Part shown: piece by piece, positions 54,033 to 62,906 of the stretch
Layout: each line of letters opens with the position of its first letter
How positions within the stretch are numbered: position 1 is the stretch's first letter
Origin: an uncultured Alphaproteobacteria bacterium
GTDB lineage: Bacteria; Pseudomonadota; Alphaproteobacteria; UBA8366; JADFVY01
NCBI GenBank assembly: GCA_947259105.1
Contig: CAMYKU010000001.1
Span: 1 to 64,000 of the forward strand
Reading direction: 5' to 3'
Length of the DNA stretch: 64,000 nucleotides
Translations under genes and position numbers: made by a program
Notes under the pieces: generated by a model
The model's database searches: none
Told to the model about the DNA's origin: nothing
The model's input: the letters and a program-made list of their open reading frames with translations, nothing else

Positions 54033-54878
54033 TCAGCCCTGCAGGTCGCTGACGATGAACCGGCGGAGGTCCTCGTCGACATCCGGCCTGACGCCGAACC
54101 ATGCCTCGAAACCGGGCTGTGCCTGGTGGAGCAGCATGCCGAGCCCGTCGACCACCGGATTTCCGCGGGCACGCGCCGCGGCCAGCAATGGCGTTTCCAG
54201 CGGCGCATAAACGATATCGCAGACGACCGCCGCTTTCGGAAGCACCGACAGGTCGATTTCGAGAGGCGGCTGCCCGGCCATGCCGAGAGTCGTCGTGTTG
54301 ACCAGCAGGGCGGCACCGTCCAGCGCATCACCGCGGTTTTCCCAGTCGACCGCCTCGACACCTGCGCCCAGCTCTTCGGCCAGGATCTCCGCGCGTAGCA
54401 GGGTTCGGTTGGCGATCCGGAGCGATCCTGCACCCGCATCGAGCAGCGCGACACAGGTGGCACGCGCCGCGCCCCCGGCCCCGAGCACCACGATCGGATC
54501 GTTGCCCGATCGCCAGGGGCTGTTGCGGCGCAGGTTTTCGACCAGCCCGTAGGCGTCCGTATTGCTGCCGATCAGCCGCCCGTCCTCGCCGACGACGATC
54601 GTATTGACCGCGCCGATGCGGCGCGCCAGCGGATCCAGCTGATCGCAGATTGCCAGCGCGCTCTCCTTGTGCGGCACCGTAAGGTTGACGCCGCGAAACC
54701 CGATGACGGGCAGGGCCCGCAGGGCCGTCTCGATACGGCCGGGCGGAACCGGCAGCGGCACGTATACGCCGTCGATGGCGTGGCGTTCGATCCAGAACCC
54801 GTGCAGCCGCGGCGATCGCGAGTGCGACACCGGCCAGCCCATCACCCCTGCAACCCTGGCCTTTCCCGACAGGATCAT
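54033..54878 (-). CDS. aroE: Shikimate dehydrogenase
   Basis: VMGWPVSHSRSPRLHGFWI, GVNLTVPHKESAL, VLGAGGAARA. Confidence 0.97.
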   Translation of the reverse strand: MILSGKARVAGVMGWPVSHSRSPRLHGFWIERHAIDGVYVPLPVPPGRIETALRALPVIGFRGVNLTVPHKESALAICDQLDPLARRIGAVNTIVVGEDGRLIGSNTDAYGLVENLRRNSPWRSGNDPIVVLGAGGAARATCVALLDAGAGSLRIANRTLLRAEILAEELGAGVEAVDWENRGDALDGAALLVNTTTLGMAGQPPLEIDLSVLPKAAVVCDIVYAPLETPLLAAARARGNPVVDGLGMLLHQAQPGFEAWFGVRPDVDEDLRRFIVSDLQG

Positions 54879-55489
54879 TCTTCGATCACCCCGTGTCCGC
54901 GAAGAAAGTCGAGCAACGGCAACAGCGGCAGCCCGACGATGGTGAAATGGTCCCCCTCGATATGGCTGAACAGTTGTGCGCCAGGACCTTCCAGCTGGTA
55001 GGCGCCCACCGAATCGCAGGCGGCGGCGCCGATCCTGTTCAAATAGGAGTCAAGAAACGTGTCGCTAAACGCCCGCATGTTTAAGCGTGCGCGTGCGATG
55101 TGGTGCCACAGGATCAGGCCGTCGCGTACGACACAGACCGCGGTGACGAGGTCGTGGGTTCGACCGCGCAACGCCAACAACGTTTGGCGCGCCTGCACCA
55201 GATCCGCCGGCTTGTCGAACCACGCCGCACCGCATTCAAGCATCTGGTCGGCACCGATGACCAGCGCACCCGGATGGCGGCCGCCGGCCTGCTGCGCCTT
55301 CATGGCGGCAAGCGCTTCCGCCGTCTCGGCGGCGCCGGCGCCTTGTGCACGCATCGCAGTCTTTACCGCGTCCTCGTCGACCGCCGGCGGGTCCACGGTG
55401 ACCGGTACGCCGGCGGCTTCAAGCATCGCGGCGCGGAACCGGCTGCCGGAGGCGAGCACGACGGCCGGCGGTGGCGTGTCAGTGTTCAC
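54875..55489 (-). CDS. maf: Maf-family nucleotide pyrophosphatase
   Basis: VVLASGSRFRAAMLEAAGVPV, GADQMLE; GTG start. Confidence 0.93.
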   Translation of the reverse strand: MNTDTPPPAVVLASGSRFRAAMLEAAGVPVTVDPPAVDEDAVKTAMRAQGAGAAETAEALAAMKAQQAGGRHPGALVIGADQMLECGAAWFDKPADLVQARQTLLALRGRTHDLVTAVCVVRDGLILWHHIARARLNMRAFSDTFLDSYLNRIGAAACDSVGAYQLEGPGAQLFSHIEGDHFTIVGLPLLPLLDFLRGHGVIEE

Positions 55490-56312
55490 TGGCCTCCGCT
55501 CCCCGGCGTTCGTAGAGCTGCAGAATCGCCGCCGCGGATTCCTCGATGGACCGTCGCGTGACGTCGATCACCGGCCAGTTGTGCCTGCTGAACAGCTTGC
55601 GTGCCGCCGCGACCTCTTCGCGTACCGCCTCGGGGTCAACATAGTCGGTATCCGGGTCCTGGGCGAGCATCTGCAACCGGTTCCGGCGCACCTGCACGAG
55701 CCGGGCCGGATCCTTGGTCAGGCCGATCACGAACGGCTCTCCCGGGCGGTTCTGGAACAGCTTGAGTTCCGCCGGCACGGGGACGCCTGGTACGATCGGG
55801 ATATTGGCGGCCTTGATGCCTCGGTTCGCAAGATAGATGCAGGTCGGGGTTTTCGACGTTCGCGACACGCCGACCAGGATGATCTCGGCCTCCTTGAGTG
55901 ACTGCACCAGCTGGCCGTCATCGTGGTGCAGGGCGAAGGTCATGGCATCGATGCGGCCGAAATATTCCGCGTCCATGATGTGCTGACGGCCCGGCAGCCC
56001 GCGTGCCTTGACGCCAAGGAAATTTCCGAGGGATGCGATCACCGGGTCCAGTACGGCTATGCAGGGGACCTGCAGGCGCCGGCATCCCTCCAGGAGGGCC
56101 GTTCTGAGATCGGCGTTTACGATCGTGAACATGACCACGCCGGGATCCTTCTCGAGTCGGGCCAGCAGTTTTTCGATCTGGCCGTGCGTGCGGACCAGCG
56201 ACCAGTTGTGTTCGATCGGTTCCACCCCCTCGAACTGCACGAGGCAGGCGCGCGCAACACTATGGATGGTTTCTCCTGTTGCATCAGATACGAGATGTAA
56301 GTGGAATTTCAT
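55479..56312 (-). CDS. ppsR: Pyruvate, phosphate dikinase/PEP synthase regulatory protein (DUF299)
   Basis: HLHLVSDATGETIHSVARA, LVGVSRTSKTPTCIYLANRG. Confidence 0.97.
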   Translation of the reverse strand: MKFHLHLVSDATGETIHSVARACLVQFEGVEPIEHNWSLVRTHGQIEKLLARLEKDPGVVMFTIVNADLRTALLEGCRRLQVPCIAVLDPVIASLGNFLGVKARGLPGRQHIMDAEYFGRIDAMTFALHHDDGQLVQSLKEAEIILVGVSRTSKTPTCIYLANRGIKAANIPIVPGVPVPAELKLFQNRPGEPFVIGLTKDPARLVQVRRNRLQMLAQDPDTDYVDPEAVREEVAAARKLFSRHNWPVIDVTRRSIEESAAAILQLYERRGAEASEH

Positions 56313-56735
56313 AACGATAGCCTGTCCTGTAACTCAATTTTGTAAGGTACTGGATTAAATGTGGATAAGCAGGGGCATCGCCGGCGGGACGTGATTCGGT
56401 TCAGCCTCGCGCAGCATTCGTACTTCGGTTCTCCACCTGTCGACGGTTTTATTCACATTGCGCGAATCCCACGGTCAAGTACATCATGACCTTCGTTATC
56501 CCCGGTATCCCATCATGGGGTATGGCAACGCCCATAGGCAAAAAGGGCAGTTATCCATAGCCCGGTCCACAAGCGCCTGGTTGCCTTGCAGGTCTCTGGA
56601 TATCTCGCTGGATTTTATTAATCCCCGTTACCCCCGCCACCACTACCACCACAACCCTTTTCTTTTTATATTAAAGAATAGTATTGAAGGCACATACGCA
56701 CTGAAGTCCTCCAAAAAAACGAGTAAGCCGAAACC
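56313..56735. other. oriC: Putative chromosomal replication origin (oriC), ppsR/hemE intergenic region
   Basis: 423 bp gap with tgtggataa (56360-56368), ttattcaca (56449-56457), ttatccata (56551-56559); AT-rich ttttattaa and ctttttatattaaagaatagtatt tracts; genes diverge on either side; hemE/DUF299 synteny. Confidence 0.82.
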
Positions 56736-57782
56736 GTGCCAAAATCCGGTCAGAAATCCCTGCTTCGCGCTCTGAGAGGCGAAGCGATCACGCCGCCGCC
56801 GGTCTGGCTGATGCGACAGGCCGGACGTTACCTGCCCGAGTACCGCGATGTGCGGCGCAAGGCGGGCGGATTCCTCGAGCTCTGCTATACCCCCGAAATG
56901 GCCGTCGAAGTGACCTTACAGCCGATCCGGCGATACGGGTTCGATGCGGCGATCCTGTTCTCGGATATTCTGGTCATCCCGGATGGGCTTGGCCAGCCGG
57001 TGCGCTTCGAAGAGGGGGAGGGTCCCAAACTCGATCCAATTCGCGATACCGCGGGTTTGGCGCAACTGAGCGACGAGCGGATGCACGATCGCCTTGCACC
57101 GGTGTACGAAACCGTGCGGCGCCTTTCGCAGGCCTTGCCGCAGGAGGTGACGCTGATCGGCTTTGCCGGGGCGCCGTGGACCGTCGCGACCTACATGGTG
57201 GAAGGCGGCAGCAGCCGGGATTTCGCCGTGACCCGCGCTTGGAGCCTCAGCGATCCGGAGGGGTTCGGAAGGCTGATCGATATTGTGACGGCTGCGACGG
57301 CAGACTACCTGTGCCGGCAGATCGAGGCGGGTGCGGAAGCCATACAGCTGTTCGACAGCTGGGCCGGCGTGTTGCCGGACGATGCGTTTCAGCGCTGGGT
57401 TATCGAGCCGAATGCACGTATCGTGTCGGCACTGAAAGAACGCTTCCCGGATATTCCGGTGATCGGCTTTCCCCGTGGTGCCGGGGTGCTTTACGAGCGC
57501 TATATCGAACAGACGGCGGTCGACGCGGTCAGTCTCGATACGACGGTGCCGTTGTCCTGGGCGGCGGAGCGGCTGCAGCCGAAGGTGACGGTGCAGGGCA
57601 ACCTCGACCCGCAGGTATTGCTTGCCGGCGGCGCGGCGCTGGAACACCGCGCACGGGAGATCGTGGCGACGCTTGGGCATGGGCCGTTCATATTCAATCT
57701 CGGGCACGGGATCATCAAGGAAACGCCGCCGGAGAACGTTGCACAACTCCTTGATATCATTCGTGGTAGCGAAAAGAATTGA
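56736..57782 (+). CDS. hemE: Uroporphyrinogen decarboxylase
   Basis: [23 protein letters not shown] start. Confidence 0.98.
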   Translation: MPKSGQKSLLRALRGEAITPPPVWLMRQAGRYLPEYRDVRRKAGGFLELCYTPEMAVEVTLQPIRRYGFDAAILFSDILVIPDGLGQPVRFEEGEGPKLDPIRDTAGLAQLSDERMHDRLAPVYETVRRLSQALPQEVTLIGFAGAPWTVATYMVEGGSSRDFAVTRAWSLSDPEGFGRLIDIVTAATADYLCRQIEAGAEAIQLFDSWAGVLPDDAFQRWVIEPNARIVSALKERFPDIPVIGFPRGAGVLYERYIEQTAVDAVSLDTTVPLSWAAERLQPKVTVQGNLDPQVLLAGGAALEHRAREIVATLGHGPFIFNLGHGIIKETPPENVAQLLDIIRGSEKN

Positions 57783-57791
57783 CATTGCGAA

Positions 57792-58865
57792 ATGGCTGAT
57801 GAAAAGCGCAGAATAGCGGTTGTACTGTTCAACCTGGGTGGCCCGGACAGTCCACAGGCCGTGCGGCCGTTCCTGTTCAACCTTTTCAACGACAAGGCGA
57901 TTATCGATGCGCCGGGCCCGGTGCGGTGGATGCTGGCGCAATACATCTCGCGCCGCCGGGAAACCCTTGCACGCGGCAACTATGCCAATCTTGGGGGCGC
58001 GTCGCCCCTCCTGCCGAACACGAAACGACAGGCGAAGGCGCTTGAGGCGGCTCTGGGCGGCATCGGCGACGTCCGTTGTTTTATCGCGATGCGCTACTGG
58101 CACCCGTTCGCTGACGAGACGGCACGGGATGTCATGGCCTTCGGGCCCGACCAGGTCGTTCTGCTTCCGCTCTATCCGCAATATTCGGCGACGACGAGCG
58201 GATCGTCCATCACCGACTGGGCGCGGGCGGCGCGCGAGGCCGGCCTCGACGCGCCGACCCGGACCATCTGCTGCTATCCGGATCTGCCCGGGTTCGTCGA
58301 GACCATGGCCGACCTGACCGCCGAGGCATGGACCCGGGCGGCGCAGGCGGGCACACCGCGAATCCTGTTTTCGGCCCACGGGCTTCCGGAACGAAACATT
58401 GCCGCGGGAGACCCCTACCAGTGGCAGGTCGAGCGCTCGGCCGTCGCTATCGCGGCCGGGGTCGAGGAGCGCCTCGGGCACGAACCGGACTGGCGGATCA
58501 CCTACCAGAGCCGGGTCGGCCGCCTGGTCTGGATCAGCCCCTACACGGAAACCGAAGTGGAGCGGGCGGCCGAAAAAGCGCGACCACTGGTCGTGGTGCC
58601 TCTGGTGTTCGTATCGGAACATGTCGAAACGCTGGTCGAACTCGATATCGAGTATCGGGATCTGGCGATCCGGCACGGCGCGCCGGCCTACGAGCGGGTG
58701 CGCACGGTGAACGAGGATGTGCCGTTCATCGACGGGCTGGCCGGTCTGGTGCGCGGTGCGGCGGGCCCGGGCCCGCAGGTCGAATGCAGCACCGGCGGGC
58801 GTCTGTGCCCGGTCGAGTGGAGGCGCTGCCCCTGTCCGGTCGAGAGCGTGACGGGAGATCGGTGA
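57792..58865 (+). CDS. hemH: Ferrochelatase
   Basis: AVVLFNLGGPDSPQAVRPFLFNLFND, LFSAHGLPER; Cys-rich C-terminal tail. Confidence 0.97.
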   Translation: MADEKRRIAVVLFNLGGPDSPQAVRPFLFNLFNDKAIIDAPGPVRWMLAQYISRRRETLARGNYANLGGASPLLPNTKRQAKALEAALGGIGDVRCFIAMRYWHPFADETARDVMAFGPDQVVLLPLYPQYSATTSGSSITDWARAAREAGLDAPTRTICCYPDLPGFVETMADLTAEAWTRAAQAGTPRILFSAHGLPERNIAAGDPYQWQVERSAVAIAAGVEERLGHEPDWRITYQSRVGRLVWISPYTETEVERAAEKARPLVVVPLVFVSEHVETLVELDIEYRDLAIRHGAPAYERVRTVNEDVPFIDGLAGLVRGAAGPGPQVECSTGGRLCPVEWRRCPCPVESVTGDR

Positions 58866-59130
58866 TCCGGACGTTCATCGCCATATGTTTTTGCGGCGTT
58901 GCCGGGGGGATGCCGTCGACTTGCAGATCGACGCTGGAATTATAGTGCGCATGGGCCTTGTTGCGAACGGAACCGGCTCCCATATCATGATGGCGTCATG
59001 GCGCCACAAATCGACGGACAGCCGGATCGTGCGACTGTTGAATTCGGGGCGTCGGGAAACGATTTTCCTCCATCAGGAAACCGCTATGGCGACCTAAGGA
59101 ATTGTTAAGGCTTTTTGACGTAGGGTAACG

Positions 59131-59178
59131 CCAACCGACCGGTTGGTCATTGACACCAATTCCGCTTTTGTGTAGGGC
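59131..59178 (+). promoter_or_regulatory. Candidate rho promoter with upstream inverted repeat
   Basis: ccaaccgaccggttgg palindrome (59131-59146) abutting TTGACA (59150-59155)-N17-TAGGGC. Confidence 0.35.
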
Positions 59179-59325
59179 ATGGGCGCTGTCGGCACAGAGC
59201 CGCATGCTCCAGCCGTCCCCTCCCTGCCTCCCGGACTTATCGATCGCCGACACGCACTTCGACGTGGCCGAATCAGGCCGGAGCATACGGCGTACGCTGC
59301 CGGCGATCCCCACCCAGAGCAAGAC

Positions 59326-60582
59326 ATGAACCTCCAGGAACTCAAGCAGAAATCACCCGCAGAACTCCTCGCCTATGCCGAGGAACTCGAAATCGAGAAC
59401 GCCAGCACCCTGCGCAAGCAGGACATGATGTTCGCGATCCTAAAACAGCTTGCGACGAACGACGTGGCAATCTACGGCGACGGCGTGCTCGAGGTGCTGC
59501 AGGACGGCTTCGGGTTCCTCAGGGCGCCGGAGGCGAATTATCTGCCGGGCCCCGACGATATCTACGTCAGCCCCAGTCAGGTCCGCCGCTTCGGCCTGCG
59601 CACCGGCGATACCGTCGAGGGCCAGATCCGGGCGCCCAAGGACGGCGAGCGCTATTTCGCGTTGCTGAAGATCAACAAGATCAATTTCGACGAGCCGGAT
59701 GCGGTGCGTCACCGCATCAATTTCGACAATTTGACGCCGCTGTACCCGGACGAGAAGCTGACCCTGGAAGTTCAGGAGGAAAAGACCAAGGATTATTCGG
59801 CCCGGGTGATCGATCTCGTGGCGCCCCAGGGCAAGGGTCAGCGCGCGCTGATCGTATCGCCGCCGCGGACCGGAAAGACCATGATGATGCAGTCGATCGC
59901 CCATTCGATCACCGCGAATCATCCGGAGGTCTACCTGATCGTCCTGCTGATCGACGAGAGGCCGGAGGAGGTGACCGATATGGACCGTTCCGTGGATGGC
60001 GAGGTCGTGAGTTCGACGTTCGACGAGCCCGCGGCGCGGCATGTGCAGGTCGCCGAGATGGTGATCGAGAAGGCGAAACGCCTGGTCGAGCACAAGCGCG
60101 ACGTGGTGATCCTGCTGGATTCGATCACCCGGCTTGCGCGCGCCTACAACACCGTGGTGCCGAGCTCCGGCAAGGTGCTGACCGGCGGCGTCGACGCCAA
60201 CGCGCTGCAGCGCCCGAAGCGCTTTTTCGGTGCCGCGCGCAATATCGAGGAGGGCGGTTCGCTGACCATCGTGGCGACGGCGCTGATCGACACCGGCAGC
60301 CGCATGGACGAGGTCATCTTCGAGGAATTCAAGGGTACCGGCAACTCCGAGATCATCCTCGACCGCAAGCTGTCCGACAAGCGGACCTTCCCGGCGATCG
60401 ACATCACCAAGTCGGGCACCCGCAAGGAGGAGCTTCTGGTCGACAAGGGCACGCTCAGCAAGATGTGGGTGCTGCGGCGCATCCTGATGCCGATGGGCGT
60501 GACCGATGCGATGGAGTTCCTGCTGGGAAAACTGAAGGATGCGAAGAGCAACCAGGACTTCTTCGACAGCATGAACCAGTAG
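59326..60582 (+). CDS. rho: Transcription termination factor Rho
   Basis: [46 protein letters not shown]. Confidence 0.99.
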   Translation: MNLQELKQKSPAELLAYAEELEIENASTLRKQDMMFAILKQLATNDVAIYGDGVLEVLQDGFGFLRAPEANYLPGPDDIYVSPSQVRRFGLRTGDTVEGQIRAPKDGERYFALLKINKINFDEPDAVRHRINFDNLTPLYPDEKLTLEVQEEKTKDYSARVIDLVAPQGKGQRALIVSPPRTGKTMMMQSIAHSITANHPEVYLIVLLIDERPEEVTDMDRSVDGEVVSSTFDEPAARHVQVAEMVIEKAKRLVEHKRDVVILLDSITRLARAYNTVVPSSGKVLTGGVDANALQRPKRFFGAARNIEEGGSLTIVATALIDTGSRMDEVIFEEFKGTGNSEIILDRKLSDKRTFPAIDITKSGTRKEELLVDKGTLSKMWVLRRILMPMGVTDAMEFLLGKLKDAKSNQDFFDSMNQ

Positions 60583-60606
60583 GCGTCACGCCTGTTTCAG
60601 AAATAA

Positions 60607-60642
60607 AAACCGCCCGGATGTGTTTTCCGGGCGGTTTCCTGT
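60607..60642 (+). terminator. Rho-independent terminator downstream of rho
   Basis: aaaccgcccggatgtgttttccgggcggtttcctgttt. Confidence 0.85.
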
Positions 60643-60665
60643 TTGTGCCGGCGTGGCCGTGCCGG

Positions 60666-61640
60666 TCAGGGCAGCAGGACCGTGGATCCCGTCGTCTTGC
60701 GCGCCTCGAGCGCACGATGGGCCTCGGCCGTGTCCTTGAGCGGGAAGGTCTGGTTGATTTCCACCTTCAACCCCTTGCCGACCTCGGCGAACAGGGCGTT
60801 CGCGCTTTCCAGGAGGTCGGCGCGGCTGGCAATGTAGTGCAGCAGCGTCGGCCGTGTGGCGTAGAGCGAGCCCTTGAACTGCAGCAGATTGATGGAGAAA
60901 TCCGCAGGGGTGCCCGACGACGCGCCGAAGCTGACCAGCACGCCGCGCGGCTGCAGGCAGTCCAGCGAGCCCTCCCAGGTATCCCTGCCCACGGAATCGT
61001 AGACCACCGGGACACCGGCACCATCGGTGATCTCCTTGACGCGCTCGGCGAAATTCTCGCGGCTGTAGACGATCACGTGATCGCAACCATGGGCGCGGGC
61101 GAGCTCCGCCTTGGCATCGGTCCCGGCGGTGCCGATGACGGTGGCGCCGATCTGTTTCAGCCACTGGCAGGCGATCAACCCGACACCGCCGGCGATGGCG
61201 TGGAACAACACGGTCTGGCCGGGCTGCACTGCGAATGTGCGGCGGACCAGATACTCCGCCGTCATGCCCTGCAGCATCATGGCCGCGGCATGCTGGTCGT
61301 CGATCGAGTCCGGAAGCGGCACCAGCCGCTCGGCCGGCATGATGCGTTCCTCGGCGTAGGCGCCGGGCTTGTACCCGGCGTAAGCCACCCGGGTCCCGGG
61401 TTTTAGGTCGTCGACGCCGTCGCCGACCGCCTCGACGACCCCGGCGGCTTCCATGCCGAGCGCCGTCGGCAGTTCGGGCAGTTTGTAGGCGCCATTGCGG
61501 TGGTAGACGTCCAGGAAATTGAGCCCGACCGCGGTCTGGCGAAGACGGACCTCGCCGGGGCCCGGCGCGCCGACCGCGACGTCCTCCCAGCGGAGCACCT
61601 CGGGGCCGCCCTGTTCGTGGATGCGGATTGCGTGCGTCAT
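60666..61640 (-). CDS. qor: NADPH:quinone oxidoreductase (zinc-type ADH family)
   Basis: IRIHEQGGPEVLRWEDVAVGAPGPGEVRLR, FHAIAGGVGLIACQWLK. Confidence 0.93.
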   Translation of the reverse strand: MTHAIRIHEQGGPEVLRWEDVAVGAPGPGEVRLRQTAVGLNFLDVYHRNGAYKLPELPTALGMEAAGVVEAVGDGVDDLKPGTRVAYAGYKPGAYAEERIMPAERLVPLPDSIDDQHAAAMMLQGMTAEYLVRRTFAVQPGQTVLFHAIAGGVGLIACQWLKQIGATVIGTAGTDAKAELARAHGCDHVIVYSRENFAERVKEITDGAGVPVVYDSVGRDTWEGSLDCLQPRGVLVSFGASSGTPADFSINLLQFKGSLYATRPTLLHYIASRADLLESANALFAEVGKGLKVEINQTFPLKDTAEAHRALEARKTTGSTVLLP

Positions 61641-61650
61641 TTGGAACTCC

Positions 61651-62343
61651 CTAGCCGAGATTCTGTTTCAGGAAATCGTAGGTGCGGCTGTTGGCGACAC
61701 GGGCCTCTTCAGCATGGTAGTGGATGCCGTCGACGCGGGCGAAGGCGTGCGGCATGCCGGGATAGCTGTGGACCGTCACCAGCGCGCTGTCTGCGAAGGC
61801 TGCGCCGATCTTCTGTTGGGTCTCTTTCGGGCAATACTCGTCCTCCTCCGCGACGTGCAGCATCGTCGGATGGGCGATGCTGCCGGCCTCTCCGAGCAGC
61901 TCGTCGAGACCGACGCCGTAATAGCCCACATTGCATTCGGCATCGGACCGCGTGGCCATCAGGAAGGCAAGCTTGCCGCCGAGGCAATATCCGACGCTGC
62001 CGGCCTTGCCACTGCAGGCGTCCAGCCCGCGCAGCGTCTCGAGTGCGTCCTTCAGGTCCTCGACGCCCTGGTCGACGTCGAAGCCCTGGAACAGCTGGAA
62101 GGCCTTCTGCCACTCCTCGTCTGTCTTGTCGGTGATCTGGATCCCGGGTTCCTGGCGCCAGAAGATGTCGGGGCATAGCGCGACCATGCCCTGCGCCGCG
62201 AAATCGTCGCACATTTGCCGCATCGACCGGTTGACGCCGAAAATCTCCTGGATTACCAGAAGGCCGGGGCCGGACCCGCCGGCCGGCAGTGAAAGATAGG
62301 CGGAGAAATCGCCGTCGCGGCCATGGATCGTGATATCGGGCAT
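61651..62343 (-). CDS. Dienelactone hydrolase family protein
   Basis: LLVIQEIFGVNRSMRQMCDDFAAQG, VGYCLGGKLAF, HAFAR. Confidence 0.94.
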   Translation of the reverse strand: MPDITIHGRDGDFSAYLSLPAGGSGPGLLVIQEIFGVNRSMRQMCDDFAAQGMVALCPDIFWRQEPGIQITDKTDEEWQKAFQLFQGFDVDQGVEDLKDALETLRGLDACSGKAGSVGYCLGGKLAFLMATRSDAECNVGYYGVGLDELLGEAGSIAHPTMLHVAEEDEYCPKETQQKIGAAFADSALVTVHSYPGMPHAFARVDGIHYHAEEARVANSRTYDFLKQNLG

Positions 62344-62432
62344 GGTCCGTACTCCCCTGTCGTGTGGTGCTGCCGTCATGAAGTGCGCGGCATGTGAGGC
62401 GGGGGCGAGATTATCGCCCGCCGCGCCGGTTG

Positions 62433-62906
62433 TCATCCGGCAATGGCATTGCCCTCGAGCGCCAGCAGCTGGCGTTTGGTGGCAAGCCCCTTGCCCCCGG
62501 AATAGCCCCCGAGCCCGCCCGACGCCACCACCCGGTGGCACGGTACGACGAGGGGCAGCGAGTTGGCGCCGCACGCCTGGCCGATGGCGCGCGGCGCGCC
62601 ACCGGCACTGTGCGCAAGCTCGCCATAACTGCGGGTCTGGCCGTAGGGGATGTCCTGCATGGCGCTGCGCACGCGCACCTGGAATGCGGTCGGGGCCGGC
62701 GCAAGCGGCAGGTCGAATTGCCGCCGGCGGCCAGCGAAATATTGCGCGATCTGCGTTCCCGCCCGGCGCAGGAGGGGCGTATCGTCGCTGTCCGTCTCGG
62801 CGCCGGACGCAAACCGGATTTCCGCGATCCGGCCGCCGGACTCGACGATGAGGATCGGCCCCACAGGCGTGTCGATCAGCCGGGCGGGCACCGGGTCATG
62901 CTCCAC
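62433..62906 (-). CDS. ogt: Methylated-DNA--protein-cysteine methyltransferase
   Basis: VVPCHRVVASGGLGGYSGG; putative GTG start overlaps upstream gene. Confidence 0.93.
   Translation of the reverse strand: MEHDPVPARLIDTPVGPILIVESGGRIAEIRFASGAETDSDDTPLLRRAGTQIAQYFAGRRRQFDLPLAPAPTAFQVRVRSAMQDIPYGQTRSYGELAHSAGGAPRAIGQACGANSLPLVVPCHRVVASGGLGGYSGGKGLATKRQLLALEGNAIAG

Noticed and set aside
56675-56689. Possible CtrA box (TTAA-N7-TTAA) at ttaaagaatagtatt
   Set aside because: Second half-site is only TATT (two of four matching); not enough to call.
56458-56775. 105-aa ORF inside the ppsR/hemE gap
   Set aside because: No recognisable domain, overlaps hemE start out of frame, and the region has origin-like features; considered non-coding.
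56916-58676. 586-aa minus-strand ORF opposite hemE/hemH
   Set aside because: Spans two well-supported genes in antisense and has low-complexity Arg-rich sequence.
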